From NCBI GenBank assembly GCA_029945375.1, contig CM057064.1, forward strand, positions 186,001 to 250,000: 64,000 nucleotides of DNA, in the 5' to 3' direction. The position numbers were made by a program, and so were the translations under genes. This document shows, piece after piece, positions 23,492 through 37,803 of this stretch; position 1 is the first letter of the stretch, and every line of letters begins with the position of its first letter. The notes beneath the pieces are model-generated. The model did no database searches. It was not told the DNA's origin and worked only from the letters and a program-made list of their open reading frames with translations. Origin of the DNA: Agaricus subrufescens (taxonomy: Eukaryota; Basidiomycota; Agaricomycetes; Agaricales; Agaricaceae).

Positions 23492-24465
23492 TGAAATACA
23501 CCACTCGCTCTTACCAAGAATACCGAACTAGCTCTCTAATCAGCAGCAAGCTGACCGAGATATAGTGAGTCTTCACTTCGTTTCCGCTTCTCGGAAAAGG
23601 AAACATCACCATTGTTTTTCTTCAGGAAAGCCTCAGAGCATCTGGGTGGGACACTTGCCCGACTAACTCTTGTGTAGCTATTACGCCGACGAGGCCCGAG
23701 ACCGTGAGTATACAACGAGGAGATTCCGTCACAAACTTGGAGGAGATTTCCGCTCCTGCTCCTGTTCCTAGCCGAAAGTCGCACAGGAAATGCGTAAGCT
23801 CCATAGAAGGATTGAAAAGTTCGGGAAACGGTCTTAACCTCTGTAGATACTCGACGAAATAAAGTCGCCCTAATGCTAGTATTCCTTAACTGAGTAGGTT
23901 CACGACACTGTATGTAGTATGAATATCGCCGCCGTCAATGAGATCAGGCTTTGTTATTCTAAATTATAGGTATATGTGGGAGTCTCAAGTCGGCGAAGGC
24001 CCTCTTTAGCACTCAAAATCAAAGCTTCGAGGTGGGACTGACAAGTACCCTAAAATAGATTTCCTTCTCTTACCGATCGAAAAATATTTGAACACGAGGA
24101 ATATGGGTAGGTAGCTAAGGAAGAATCTCGTAAGGAACAAAGGTCGATACTTAAAGAAGTTTCTCCGGCTCAGTTTCGTAGTGCCTGGATGAACCAGTAT
24201 TGGTCGTCAGGTATCTCATGATCAGAATGGTGAAAACTCTATCCGGGACCACCGCAGAAAAGTCCATCAAGAAGGACTGCCGTTGTTGGCCCGCTTAAGC
24301 CCGAGAATATTTGCCTTGCCTTCACAGGCTCAGGCATGAGGAGTGAGAATGCGAGTAGACCCGTATGTAACATATTTTTACTCAACTGCCTGCCCTTTGC
24401 TCACGCTACCCATGTGATAGTCACATGAGATATCACAAGTGATCCTTGGCATTCAGAGAAGATGT
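23492..24465. other. Intergenic, nothing supported
   Basis: Short frames only. A minus-strand frame at 23536-23784 is Arg/Ser-rich and matches nothing I know. No repeat was recognised. Confidence 0.45.
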
Positions 24466-24648
24466 CTAATGACGCTGAGATAGTTGTCCTCGTTGCGAGT
24501 ACTCAAAGCCAAGAAGGGGATAGCCGCAGTCTAATCTGACCTTTTTATCTGTGGCCACAGTTCGCCGCTCGAAGTCAGTGTCTGGTGACAATGCGTGCAT
24601 TGATATGGCAAGTGCGATGAGAATAGCAAGGGAAGAAAAGCTAGTCAT
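24466..24648 (-). CDS. Possible small secreted peptide
   Basis: From the ATG at 24648 the frame reads MTSFSSLAILIALAISMHALS, a good signal-peptide pattern (short polar start, hydrophobic core, small residues). It is followed by a charged 40-residue tail ending SQRGQLSQRH. It could be the first exon of a longer secreted protein. No family is recognised and there is no codon evidence beyond the open frame. Confidence 0.3.
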   Translation of the reverse strand: MTSFSSLAILIALAISMHALSPDTDFERRTVATDKKVRLDCGYPLLGFEYSQRGQLSQRH

Positions 24649-24883
24649 TTGAAAAAGTTTTGCAGCTTGGAAACCAAAGTCCTGGGTCTGAAGATTTGTT
24701 CCTCCACGGATATCCACCAGTCCTTTCGAAGTTCTTCTCCGACCAAGCGAACATAATTCAAAGCATCCGGTTGCCCCGGGCCTCGGAGGTCAAAAAAAAT
24801 TATAATCCATTTAGAGGATAGCTCTATCTCAATAATATCGCTCCAAATGACTCCCGATATCCCGAGGTAACATTCGTCATGGA

Positions 24884-25335
24884 TCAATGAGCGTGGTTCT
24901 TGTGGTGTTCTAAAGAGAGATTGAGAACTGTTTCCTAGTAATAGGTACGTAGAAATCATACTCAGGTGCACTAAGGTAAGAATGAGATGAGAAAGTGCAT
25001 TCAAATAGGGAGAAGAGGACTCACTATTGTAGTCGAGGGTGTAACTTATACCGAAGATACCAATGATGAGAGCAGCGAAAGGAGCACCAGACGCGTTCTT
25101 GCCGTTGAAGAACCTGCCCTTAATGCCTCCCACACGTGGCACAGCACGACCTTTGGGAAGCTTTGAGTAAAAGTCTACAAGGGGACTGAGGCCTGCGCCA
25201 GAGCCGCCAGACTGTTGTCAAATGTCAAGCTTCCAAACTATTTCAGAGATTTAGGAAACAAACCACAAGCTTAGGGGTAGCAATTTTGGGGGGAACAAGA
25301 CCGCCTAGTTGGCGACGAATAAGAGAGGCATGCAT
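24884..25335 (-). CDS. atp17: Mitochondrial ATP synthase subunit f (Atp17)
   Basis: A small membrane subunit of the F1Fo ATP synthase. Four exons (25335-25267, 25211-25025, 24970-24962, 24909-24884) splice to 96 residues. The N-terminus RRQLGGLVPPKIATPKL contains the family motif after a likely mitochondrial presequence. It continues LVDFYSKLPKG and FFNGKNASGAPF, then a single membrane span (ALIIGIFGISYTLDYN), and ends in the family tail MHLKHHKNHAH. The tail is reached only through a 9-nt micro-exon (24970-24962) coding the join M-H-L. Reading straight through instead gives an unrelated 165-residue frame, which is an artefact. Confidence 0.92.
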
Positions 25336-26486
25336 GGTGGATGAGGTGAACAACGGTCGGGCTGGGTCGGGAGCAACGATTTTGTATTTGGCCTCCTTTG
25401 GCCAACAGTGATCACTACTACCACGTGACTCCGTCCTGGACCTCTCCCTGAGGCTTGAGCATTGGAGCAAGGCCTTGCCATATCATAATCACATCACAAG
25501 TTAGTACAACTAGTACGGTATCTTCTAAGGATGCACTCTCTTATCCTGCCACGTAATGACTACCAGGCTGCTTGCCATTTTCCATAACTTACGCTACTTG
25601 GCAAAATATTGGGAAGTTCCTCTCAGCGCTGCACCCTAGTCGACGACACATTTACAGTGTTTGCTTTCTCGTTCGGCCTACACACAAGTATAGTATTGTT
25701 TGGGTCCTGGGACTCAAGCGCCACAGAATGTAGGTAAACTGACATGTCCATCTGGACCTCTTGCCGAACAATGGCAATGATAGAACGCTAACGTCATGAC
25801 AGGCTCAACCAACACAACTGTATGGATGAAATGTCTTTGCGTCAGTGCTGGTCTCAGTGATACGATCAAAGTAAGATAACGCCCTGCGGGAGAGGTGAAA
25901 TTGATAGGGAGAATAAAAACGCCGTACGGCATAAGGTAATCACTTACTCACCAACTAGTTCCCGATCACAAGGGACCAGTATTTAGCATTCCATGCGAAA
26001 CAATGGATTCTATTTGACGATCGAAACCTCGAAAGCCACCACCGCACTATGACCATACTCTTTCCATTGCTTTCTCCGTCCTTATGGACAAAATTAGGTG
26101 CGAGCAACAGAAGTTCTTTGGCATTAGTTTAACGCATGTGTCCGATCAGAAACCACAAGATGGAAAGGTACACGGAGAGGACTTGGGAACACGGGGTGAA
26201 ACCCGAGATCTTCTTATACCTGATTTTTCAGCTGACGGCAGGATCACCAGATCAACACAAACTTCTACTCCGAAACTCGCCGGTTCTTAAGTTCTTCCGA
26301 CAAATCGTCACTTTGAATTAAACTAAGGCACGGTTAGACTGTACACAAAAAAGGATTCTATAATACAAGTACAGAGGTATCTGATATTTTATGATATTTA
26401 AGAGTGGCTGGTGGAATGAGAATGAGCGGGTGGCGTTGATAAAGTAGTATGTAATGGTGGTTAGTGAGTAATAGCAAATAGAATGC
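25336..26486. other. Intergenic, nothing firm
   Basis: Upstream of Atp17 there is a CCACGTGAC box near 25420. A minus frame at 25714-25932 could hold an intron acceptor and a short exon, but no family is recognisable. Confidence 0.4.
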
Positions 26487-26758
26487 TCATTTTTGCTGTG
26501 CTTGAGCTGCCTTTAGTTGGTCTTGCGCCGCTTTTTGTTCCTGCCACTGACACTGTAGGCACCTATCGTCCACTCTATCAATAATATCCTGGACGTCGGG
26601 CCCATACATCTGCATAAACCATATAGCTCAGTCCGACGTCATTGGGTCTCAAATGAAATCATATTTACACTGATACATGTCCGGCTGTGACAGTGCTTGG
26701 GGTGGCTGTAGCTGTGTTCGCAATTGACGGACATGCAATCATAGATGGCGGTAATCAT
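26487..26758 (-). CDS. Small Cys/His-rich peptide, hypothetical
   Basis: Two exons (26758-26669 and 26609-26487) splice at GTAAAT...TGCAG in frame to 70 residues. The first exon is MITAIYDCMSVNCEHSYS followed by HPKHCHSRTCIS; the second is MYGPDVQDIIDRVDDRCLQC and ends in a Gln/Ala-rich helix (QEQKAAQDQLKAAQAQQK). The Cys and His spacing suggests metal binding or a disulfide fold. Further 5' exons may exist. No family is recognised; the model rests on the splice fit and the Cys pattern. Confidence 0.4.
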
Positions 26759-28447
26759 GTGTCGTTGAAAATGCTAGGTATATAAGCCTTTAACACGAAC
26801 AACGCGGAATGAGACTAGATGCGTAGATTCACCCCGCATTTCAACCACAACGTCCCTGCGCTACAGTTAGGCATGAGTACAGTATCTTTGGGAAACATAT
26901 GACTGCTACATACGCTCTACGTTGACACATAACTTGGATGGGGAGGCAAAGAGAGAGGGGGATGTCAGGGTATGTAGTGAGTCTGTGGTGGGGGAGAGTA
27001 AGAATCTAAGAAACTCAACTGGCGAGTCCTTAAATTAAGGCTGTTGACAGGGTGGGCAATTTCCGCAGCTTGAAATTTGTTGACTATCGCAAGATTCAGA
27101 AGCAGCCAATTCGCGAGATGGGGAGATGGCACTATTTGGTAAGATGAAGTTGCTTGTAAGGGTAAGCATACCGGCCGCGCTGGGGCCTGACGTGAGATCC
27201 AGCATCTGAGTGTACTCAAATCACTGATCTGATTTTTAAAAAGAACGCAGATGATTTTTCAGTGATCCTCTTGTATTATAAAAATACCATCACCGCTTAC
27301 CTGGCTGCTCCGGTGCCATTCGCATGTGACCATTCTATTGATCATAAGTCAGATAAGAATACTTCTCTCCATCGTGGCCCTCGTTCTCTTCATGAGGTAA
27401 TGATAGGGCCAGAGAACGCCACAGTTTGGTGACTCTGGCACCGAATACGCCGTTACCTCGCTTTCAGGCTCCGCTGTGTCAATTTCACTGACCGAAATTG
27501 CCGTCCTTGGCGCGCAAAAATGCTTACGGCCATCAGAACCTTCCCTTGGGTGACATGTCATAATAGCAGTCGTACAGACCGAGTACCACTTCGAGTGTAA
27601 AATAGATCAGAAAGTGTCCACGAACCCAGATCTGCTCTTTTCCCAATGATGATTGACACGACTCTTGACGTCTCTTCCTTGGCCTTGGAAGCCTAGGGAT
27701 CTCAAGAAGTCGCGTTTAACCTCCGCATGAGTTTCAAGGCGCGCTTGGTTCAGACTACTTCGAGGAAAACTCTATCAGGTGAGTTTCCCAAGACTTTCCG
27801 CGTGGCTGATCAAGGTATCAGCAAAGGCATGTCATACATCACCTGTTCGAGAACCAATATTCTCTGCGGGGTATAACCAAAAAGAACACACAAAAATCCT
27901 TCCTCTCGAAGTTCCTTATCATCGATAACAGTGGAGTCCTGATCGCTATTCATCAGCACTCTCTACCCTGGTGTCGAAACATTGTTCTCCCCAAGACAGA
28001 ACTCAAAAAAAAGTTCCATTCCGAGGCTCTCGCAATAAGTTATTCTACATATGTGTCTCGGACGAGGGGAAAACCAGATCGTTGAAATGTTGACATGATA
28101 TGCGCCTTAAGAAACAACTTTTTATACCTTTTAAAATGCAATTTCCCAGCCGAGGTTCCGAACAGGTGAACGGCTAAATTGGGCAAAAGTTATTCCCGTG
28201 GTCGGAGATTATTATCCTGTAAGATCCAGTTTTCCACCCGGGATCGGACTCGAGCCAAGCCTGAGGGCTGGGTAGTGAGTGTAGGACACATCAGCCCACA
28301 AACATCGGGATCGAAGGTCATCCCACCCCTTTCTGTACGTGCACTATATCCCTCAGGTGTGAAATACCGGTTGTTTTCCAGCCGCATCTGATGCCACATC
28401 GGGCCTGGCGCGGCGATGTAAGGTAACAGAAATAAATATGTATATAT
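26759..28447. other. Intergenic, nothing supported
   Basis: Scattered short frames on both strands (for example minus 26965-27219 and 27349-27561) show no motif, and no RNA gene was seen. Confidence 0.45.
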
Positions 28448-30337
28448 TCACTTTTGCTGTTGGTCTGGGCCAATTACAACGAATTTTCTCGTCAGCAGGT
28501 TGAAGACACTGCCGAAGATGAAGGCAATAAGAGAGCAAGTGAAAATAATAACGTTATAAGGCATGCTAAAATCGGGAGTGGCGACGTCAACAAGTAATGT
28601 TGATGTGTAGATGGGCTGACCCAGACGGGAGTTGTTGGTTTCAGCGTCGGACAATATAGGTATTAAGACTGCTGGTGGTAGATCCCAACCACGCTGGGCG
28701 TCTGGCGGGTGTTCTGTATAACGGAGAAATGCTTTGTCTACGTCTAGTGTGAGGTGAGTCACGCTTCTAGGCGGAAGGCGAAGTTCTGCTTGAAATGTGG
28801 TTGGGCGTGAATGAGGCACGGGGGCCAGATAAGAAATGTTGGAAACTACGTCATCTATCACTTGGGTAAGAAAGGATTTCAGCAGGGTCTGTTATTTCGC
28901 ACACCTCGAATACGACCCTCGACGCGAGCCTGCAGCGTGTGCAACTGAAATTGCACTAGCCAGGGCATTGTCTCAAGGTAGATAACCGATTGCGGTGTTG
29001 ATCGGTGATTTCTTAAGACAAGAGATAGTTTCCCGCTCGCTTGCGTAGAACCTCTGAGAGTCCGAACAACGGACATAGGTACCGAAGCCTCGTAAGAAGG
29101 GGCTGATGATCTGTCATTTTGGGGGAGAGTGTATTAAAAGAACGTGACATACAATACTGAAAATGTTGGGGCCATTTCATGGCAATGTTGAAAGGGCTAT
29201 CTGCTAAATATATCGTTAGGCAGATCCCGGTGACTGTGCCGTTCGAACGAGTACCTACCCACCAGTACGTCGTAAGAGGCCAACTGCCCGATGATATGTG
29301 ACGGTTCCGGGGAAATGTTATACGCGTCGGCGGGTAAAGTCACGTGTATAGTACTGGTATTTGCTGCTGGACAAGTTCTCTCGACGGAGTGGCCAAATAA
29401 TGTTTGCAGAGACCAATCTGATTTCCGTAAGAAATGAACTCATGAAGCGTAGATGAGAACTCACCCCTTTTCTGACTGCCGGAGGCACGAAGGGGATCCA
29501 TTACGCTCTGGAATGATAAACGAACTCTTATGCCACTTTCTCCCGACCAAAGAACGTGAATGCCCAACCCATGCCAGTCAGCGTCAAAGATTCGGTGGGG
29601 ATTCAGAAGGCTAGCAATCCCAGAGAAAGATTTGCAGGGCAGTAACTTGAGAAACGGCGTTAGGTTTTCCGTACAGACATGCTCAGAAGGCATGGAACCA
29701 TGTCGTAGTTCGTGGGCCGAACTCCCATTCCAGCTGGGAAGCATGCCTTGAGGGAAATACGACTGGGTCGGAGAGGTTGTCCGCTGCTCATCAATAGTAC
29801 CTAAAGAAGCGCAAAATAGACCTGCCAGGGCGTTGCGCAGACCCTGCCACCGATCATCTATACTGTTATGGGTCAGAAGGTCCTTTAACAGCAGAGGTAA
29901 GCCTACCTCATCGGCCCTCCTGAGCCCATCCAAGCCCATAATTCTGCTCCAGTACCCACAGCACTTTCTTCGGGATACCCCCAACGCTCATAATTCCAAC
30001 TTCCAGCGTTGAGCGTGAGGTGCAGTTCCGTCACAGCGTATTCTCTGAGGATTTGGCCGAGTGCGAGAGGGAATACGACATAGTGTTGGGCTATTTTATG
30101 TCAGCTACACCTCCCATTGCGCGTGAATGCTCGTAACATACAGGAGTCGGGAGCCTTTAACAAACGAGGATCCCTTGGTGGCACTCCCCTCAAGGCGGTT
30201 TCGAACGAGAAAGTGGTGGACACTCGGCCGTCTTGCAGAGAAGATATCTTCAATTTTTCGTCGAAATATTCTTCGTGGCCATATACACTACCGCAGCCGA
30301 GGAGGAAAAAGAAAAACCAGCGCGCGGCCAGTTTCAT
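28448..30337 (-). CDS. gpi16: GPI transamidase component Gpi16/PIG-T
   Basis: An ER type I membrane subunit of the complex that attaches GPI anchors. The start at 30337 opens a signal peptide (MKLAARWFFFFLLGCGSVYG), then HEEYFDEKLKI. Later exons give ELHLTLNAGSWNYERWGYP, GAELWAWM, ALAGLFCASLGTID, ELRHGSMPSEHVCTENLTP and FLKLLPCKSFSGIASLLN, all PIG-T hallmarks. This includes the CTENLTPF/LLPC cysteine region used to link to the catalytic subunit Gpi8. The last exon (28861-28448) has LTLDVDKAFLRYTEHPPDAQ, a single membrane span near the C-terminus (VIIFTCSLIAFIFGSVFNLL) and a short cytosolic tail. The gene is intron-rich and faces Afg2 head to head. Confidence 0.9.
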
Positions 30338-30586
30338 GGAGATGCTAACCGTAGGTGTGACGCCGAAACAGTTACGTGACGTAACATCGGAAAGTGAAAA
30401 GCTGATTTCTTCGTTGGTTGATTGAAAACTCCTCGTAAGTCTATCGGGTTTCTTTCTTCACCAACTCAGACTCTGGTTTAGCTTTTGTTGCTATTGGGAA
30501 TCGGGCGTGGACTAGGCTTCATTAGACTGATTCAAGTGCCGGATCGTTGCCACTAACCAAAGAAAAATCCTTCATTATCAATCTGG
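30338..30586. promoter_or_regulatory. Shared divergent promoter of gpi16 and afg2
   Basis: Only 249 bp separate the two start codons. A GTTACGTGACGTAAC stretch (around 30371-30385) is a near-perfect palindrome containing TGACGTAA, a CRE/bZIP-like core. Co-regulation is inference. Confidence 0.4.
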
Positions 30587-33603
<3,017 letters not shown>

Positions 33604-35168
33604 CCGATCAACAATATTCAAACCCCGCGAATCATGATGCATGAATCATGGGAAAGCTACTTCATATGAAACGATTTTCCCCCTAGAATACACCCATGCG
33701 TTCGCATATCTCCCCCAAAATGCGGTTCAGGCGAGGTTTGGAGAAGCCGGTCATGCCTCGCTATGAGTGTGTTCACGTGCCCCTCTCAGCAAGGCTGCGG
33801 ACACGCTGTTTTTCCAGTCTCATGTGTGTTAGTGGTAGAGGGAACAATGAATTCGCTTTATTCCTTCTTTTTCCATTCAGAATGGTTTTTTCACGGGTAT
33901 ATTCGCCCCTGATGTCGTGAAGAATATCAGCGTGTACCAAAATCTGCCTTTTTGAAAAATGGGGCACCAGAAGGTTTGCAGAATAAGAGTTCTGGGCTCG
34001 CTCTTGGTAAGCATGAGTAATTCACCTGATCTTCTGGACAAATTATATAGGTAGCACGGGTTGACTGTTTTCACCTGCCAGACATGATTCCGCCGAAATA
34101 ACTCTAGTTCCCAACAACACAACGTATTTTAAGATTTTTATATTGCCAGGGATATGTCAGTTTCTACTTGGAGCCCCAGGAATGGTGCGCGAAAAAATGG
34201 GGGTGACGATAACATGTTCCATCTCTGGAGTTGATCTTCAGGTTATATTGGAGCGAACATGAGGTCCTGGCATTTCTGTCGCAAACGAACAGTGGTCAAC
34301 TCTGGTGTGATCGTTCAAAAGCACATTTATTTCCATTGCTATGCCTTCTAGGAAGTAGCTGTGACATTCCGAAGGCTTTCTCTATGAATATAGGGTGACG
34401 ACCTCATCGGTGTTATGTAGCACATACAGTACTCCAAGATGAGTGATCATTTCCGAGATTCAGGATCATTTATGCTCCGACCCGCACTGTTCGTCTACAT
34501 TACTGAGAAGAAGGCGGTAGCTAATTTAATTTGTGAAGTGGTACTTGCGACAATATTGCGAGTGGGGGGAGGTTTAAATTTAGCAAGATTCTTGGACTGG
34601 AGGACTTCTAGGTATCAAACGTACGCTCGGCTGATAGAGACAGTTCGCAAAAAGCCGATATCTATCTGACTTCCAAGTGTTCATTAGCTGTGCCATTCAT
34701 GAACTTGGTCTTGATCAAGTTTGGATTCGCGTAGAGGGTTGTTTAGAGACTGTTGAGATAAGATTAGATTCGGACTAATCACGTGGTATACGGAATTATT
34801 TTGCTTTACACTGTACACCCGATACCTCGACATATAACTGTATATAATACCTTCCCTCTCCTTCGAGGAATGGTTTCTTTCCAGTACGTCGTAATCATCA
34901 GATATACAATGACCCTAACCCGTTTTCAACTAGGTGCCACAGTAAGGAAAACTTGTCCCTTCTCTCTAAACTCTCTCTCTGACGACTTCGATTTTCCTTC
35001 TGCGACTAAGGTTGTGGAGATGTAGTCAAGAAACCTAAACTAGACCAACACCGATCAAGATGTCATGGCGGATTTGATTGCTTGGATTGTTCAAAAACGT
35101 TTAATACCCCCGCGGACTACAAAAGTCATACTTCATGTATAAGTGAAGCTGAAAAGTATCAAAAAAGT
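33604..35168. other. Intergenic, nothing supported
   Basis: About 1.56 kb without a convincing reading frame, RNA gene or repeat. It should include the promoter of the RGG/Lys-rich gene. Confidence 0.5.
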
Positions 35169-36245
35169 ATGTATAAAGGAGGACCTAATAAAACTGTACG
35201 TGCTCTCTTTCTTCCTTTCAATTTTTTGTTGCCCCTCCTCAAATTTTCCTGAACAATCTGTAGAATCAGCAAGATGGTCGGTCTCAGGGACAACATCAAA
35301 ATGGAGGTGGATGGGGACGGGGACGTGGAGGAGGGTTCAATCAAAATGGGAATCGAGGAGGTGGGTATTTTGGACGTGGTGGGAGACCATATCAACAGCA
35401 GTACTGGAACCAAGCGACAGGTGCCAATGATACCCCTCTTGGAACTCCCCCACGTATGTCCCCCGTTACTAAATCCCCAGAAAGTGAAGAAGACTTGAAG
35501 GAGAAAGAAGTGAGTCAAAAGAAAGTTGTGGATGTCGAGCCGACAATGGATGTAGGAGAGGTGAAAGAGAGGAAGGATAAAGACAAAAAGAAGGATAAGA
35601 AGCGGAAGGCACGAGATAATGAGGTATGAGAGGTCTTTCCTACCACTTGAATGTGAGAGGTGTTGAGTTATATTTCTCCTCTAGGATACTCAAGAGAGTG
35701 CTGAGCGGTCTCAGAAAAAGGCCAAGCTTAAAAACATGGTCGAGCCTGTGTCCGTGCCCTTGCCATCTTCTCCCACCATAAACGATCAGGAAAAGAGCGG
35801 GGAGGAGAAGAAAGTAAAGAAAGTGAAAGAAGAGAGGAAGGAAAAGAAAAAGAAGTCGAAATCAAAGGATTCGACAACAAACGCACAGCCCGCTGCTGAG
35901 GAGCCGGAGACAGAGGAGAAAAAGGAGAAGAAGGAGAAGAAGGAGAAGAAGGAGAAGGAGAAGAAAGAGAAGAAAGAGAAAGCGAAGGATAAAAAGGCAC
36001 CAGATGCGACCGGTACTCGACATGACGAAACCGAAGCCAAGGTCGATGCAAACGGCGACGTCGAGATGGCCTCGGCAGTCTCAGAGGGCTTGAAATCCGG
36101 AAAGGACGAGAAAACAAAGAAAGAAAAACGGAAACATAAGACTGATGGGGGTGGAGATGAGGACCAAGCGATGGTCGTAGATATTGAAAAGAAGGAAAGG
36201 AAGGAAAAGAAGGAGAAAAAATCGAAGAAAGCGCGAGTGGAATAA
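35169..36245 (+). CDS. RGG and Lys/Glu-rich, probably nuclear or nucleolar protein
   Basis: Three exons (35169-35195, 35264-35623, 35685-36245) splice in frame to 315 residues. The short first exon is MYKGGPNKT. Exon 2 codes a Gln/Gly/Arg region (GGGWGRGRGGGFNQNGNRGG, YFGRGGRPYQQQYWNQ), an RGG-type RNA-binding pattern. The rest is almost wholly Lys/Glu/Asp with runs such as KKEKKEKKEKKEKEKKEKK and several nuclear-localisation-like basic clusters. A role with RNA in the nucleus or nucleolus is inferred from composition only. The opposite strand shows a Phe/Ser-rich open frame (35786-36337), a shadow of the lysine repeats. Confidence 0.65.
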
Positions 36246-36491
36246 CAGTAGCTGCGTCGAGGTGTTTTTGGACCTACCACCACCAACCGATGTCCTCCCA
36301 TTCTACGGTCGGACCAACCGCTCCGCAATAGTCCCACCTATCTGTTATTCATAACGAGAGTTAGTTCTACGCACACCTGACTCTATCTCGAGTAGCTCAG
36401 GACAATAAAACCTGTCAAAATATATCTAAACGATAAAATTAGATGCAAGGATTGTATTGATCCAACAATGCAAAAAAAGTATGGGAAGGCT

Positions 36492-37568
36492 CTAAGCAGC
36501 GGTAATACCGGCCTCCTTCAGTTTTGCAACAAGCTCATCTACAGACTCTACCTTGCCGCCACCGACGCGTTGAGGGGGCTCCGTCACCTTGAGCGTCTCG
36601 AGGATAGGGGTCAAATCAACTCCGAGATCCGATGCACTGAGTTTCTCGACAGGTTTCTTTTTTGCTTTCATGATGTTGGGCAATGATGCGTAGCGAGGTT
36701 CTGTAGAAAAGGTTGTAAGCCATCATAAACGTTTAGCCAGGATGAGTTTTTACCATTGAGCCTAAGAAAAAAAACATAAGTTTCAATCGTCTTCTCTCTC
36801 TCAGAAACGGGAACTCACCTCAAGTCAGTCGTCACAATCAACGGTAACTTGCACCTCACTTCCTCACCACCACCATCAATCTCCCTCGTCACCACCACTT
36901 CCTTCTTCTCACAATCCACCTCAACCTTACTAGCAAATGTCGCCTGACTCCACCCCATCAACCCAGCCAACATCTGTCCCGTTACCCCCAAATCATCATC
37001 AATAGCCTGTTTCCCCAGAATAACCAAGTCTATTCCCCCCTTTTCCCTTTCAATCACAGCTCGAAGTGTTTTGGCTATGGCGAGGGGTTCGGGTGTAGGT
37101 TGGGAATCAGGTGTCTCGACGTGGATGCCTGAATCAGCTCCCATGGCCAGTGCTGTACGCAATGTGTCAAGTGATTTGGGGGGACCGATTGTGATGGCTT
37201 TGATTGATTTTATCTCATCTTTGAGACGCTCACGTAGACGGACGGCTTCTTCGACGGCTGGAGTAGTAAAAGTAAATGAACTTGGAAGAGAAGATCCGAA
37301 ACTGGTTTTGTCACGTACCAATCTCGTCGAAGGGGTTCTTGTGTGCTCAAGTCAGATGGGCGGGCAAAGTTCAAGAGAGGAGGGGCATTTACCATGGAAT
37401 GTTTAACATTCGTATCAATACCCGTCTGTTGGGGGTTGACTCGGATCTTAACGGCATAGTCCACTGCACTATTCACGTCCTAAATATGAGATTTCTTCAG
37501 AACCAAAAAACTACGTACCGTTTGACAGGAACAAGAATGTTGAGCAAGCGCGCAGGCGTCGGTCTCAT
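36492..37568 (-). CDS. etfb: Electron transfer flavoprotein subunit beta
   Basis: A mitochondrial matrix protein that with the alpha subunit carries electrons from acyl-CoA dehydrogenases to ETF dehydrogenase. The start at 37568 gives [17 protein letters not shown], then [18 protein letters not shown] and NVKHSM. The main exon has [58 protein letters not shown] and [11 protein letters not shown]. The last exon reads [20 protein letters not shown] (the recognition-loop and methylation region) and ends KEAGITAA. Length and order match the family. At least four introns. A stray copy of exon 2 lies at 63730-63798. Confidence 0.93.
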
Positions 37569-37803
37569 CGCCGTTGTGTGGAATGGGTTGGTGATGGAAA
37601 AAACGGAAGACGCCGTCCGTTGATCCAAAATTAGCCGAATGATTTATATTCACATGACGTCGAATCAAATCAGCGAGTCAAACAATAATCTTAACTGCAA
37701 CTACAAAATTTGATAACGCATGGGACAGAGTAAACACCAGGCTATAAGCATCCTACTGCGAACAAGGCTTCTGAGTGTAACTACCGAATGATCCCTCACC
37801 GAA

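Noticed and set aside
24645..25142. 165-codon minus frame including the ATP synthase subunit f core
   Set aside because: It reads through introns; the family tail MHLKHHKNHAH is recovered only with the micro-exon splice.
35786..36337. 183-codon Phe/Ser-rich minus frame
   Set aside because: Antisense shadow of AAG/GAG-rich Lys/Glu codons.
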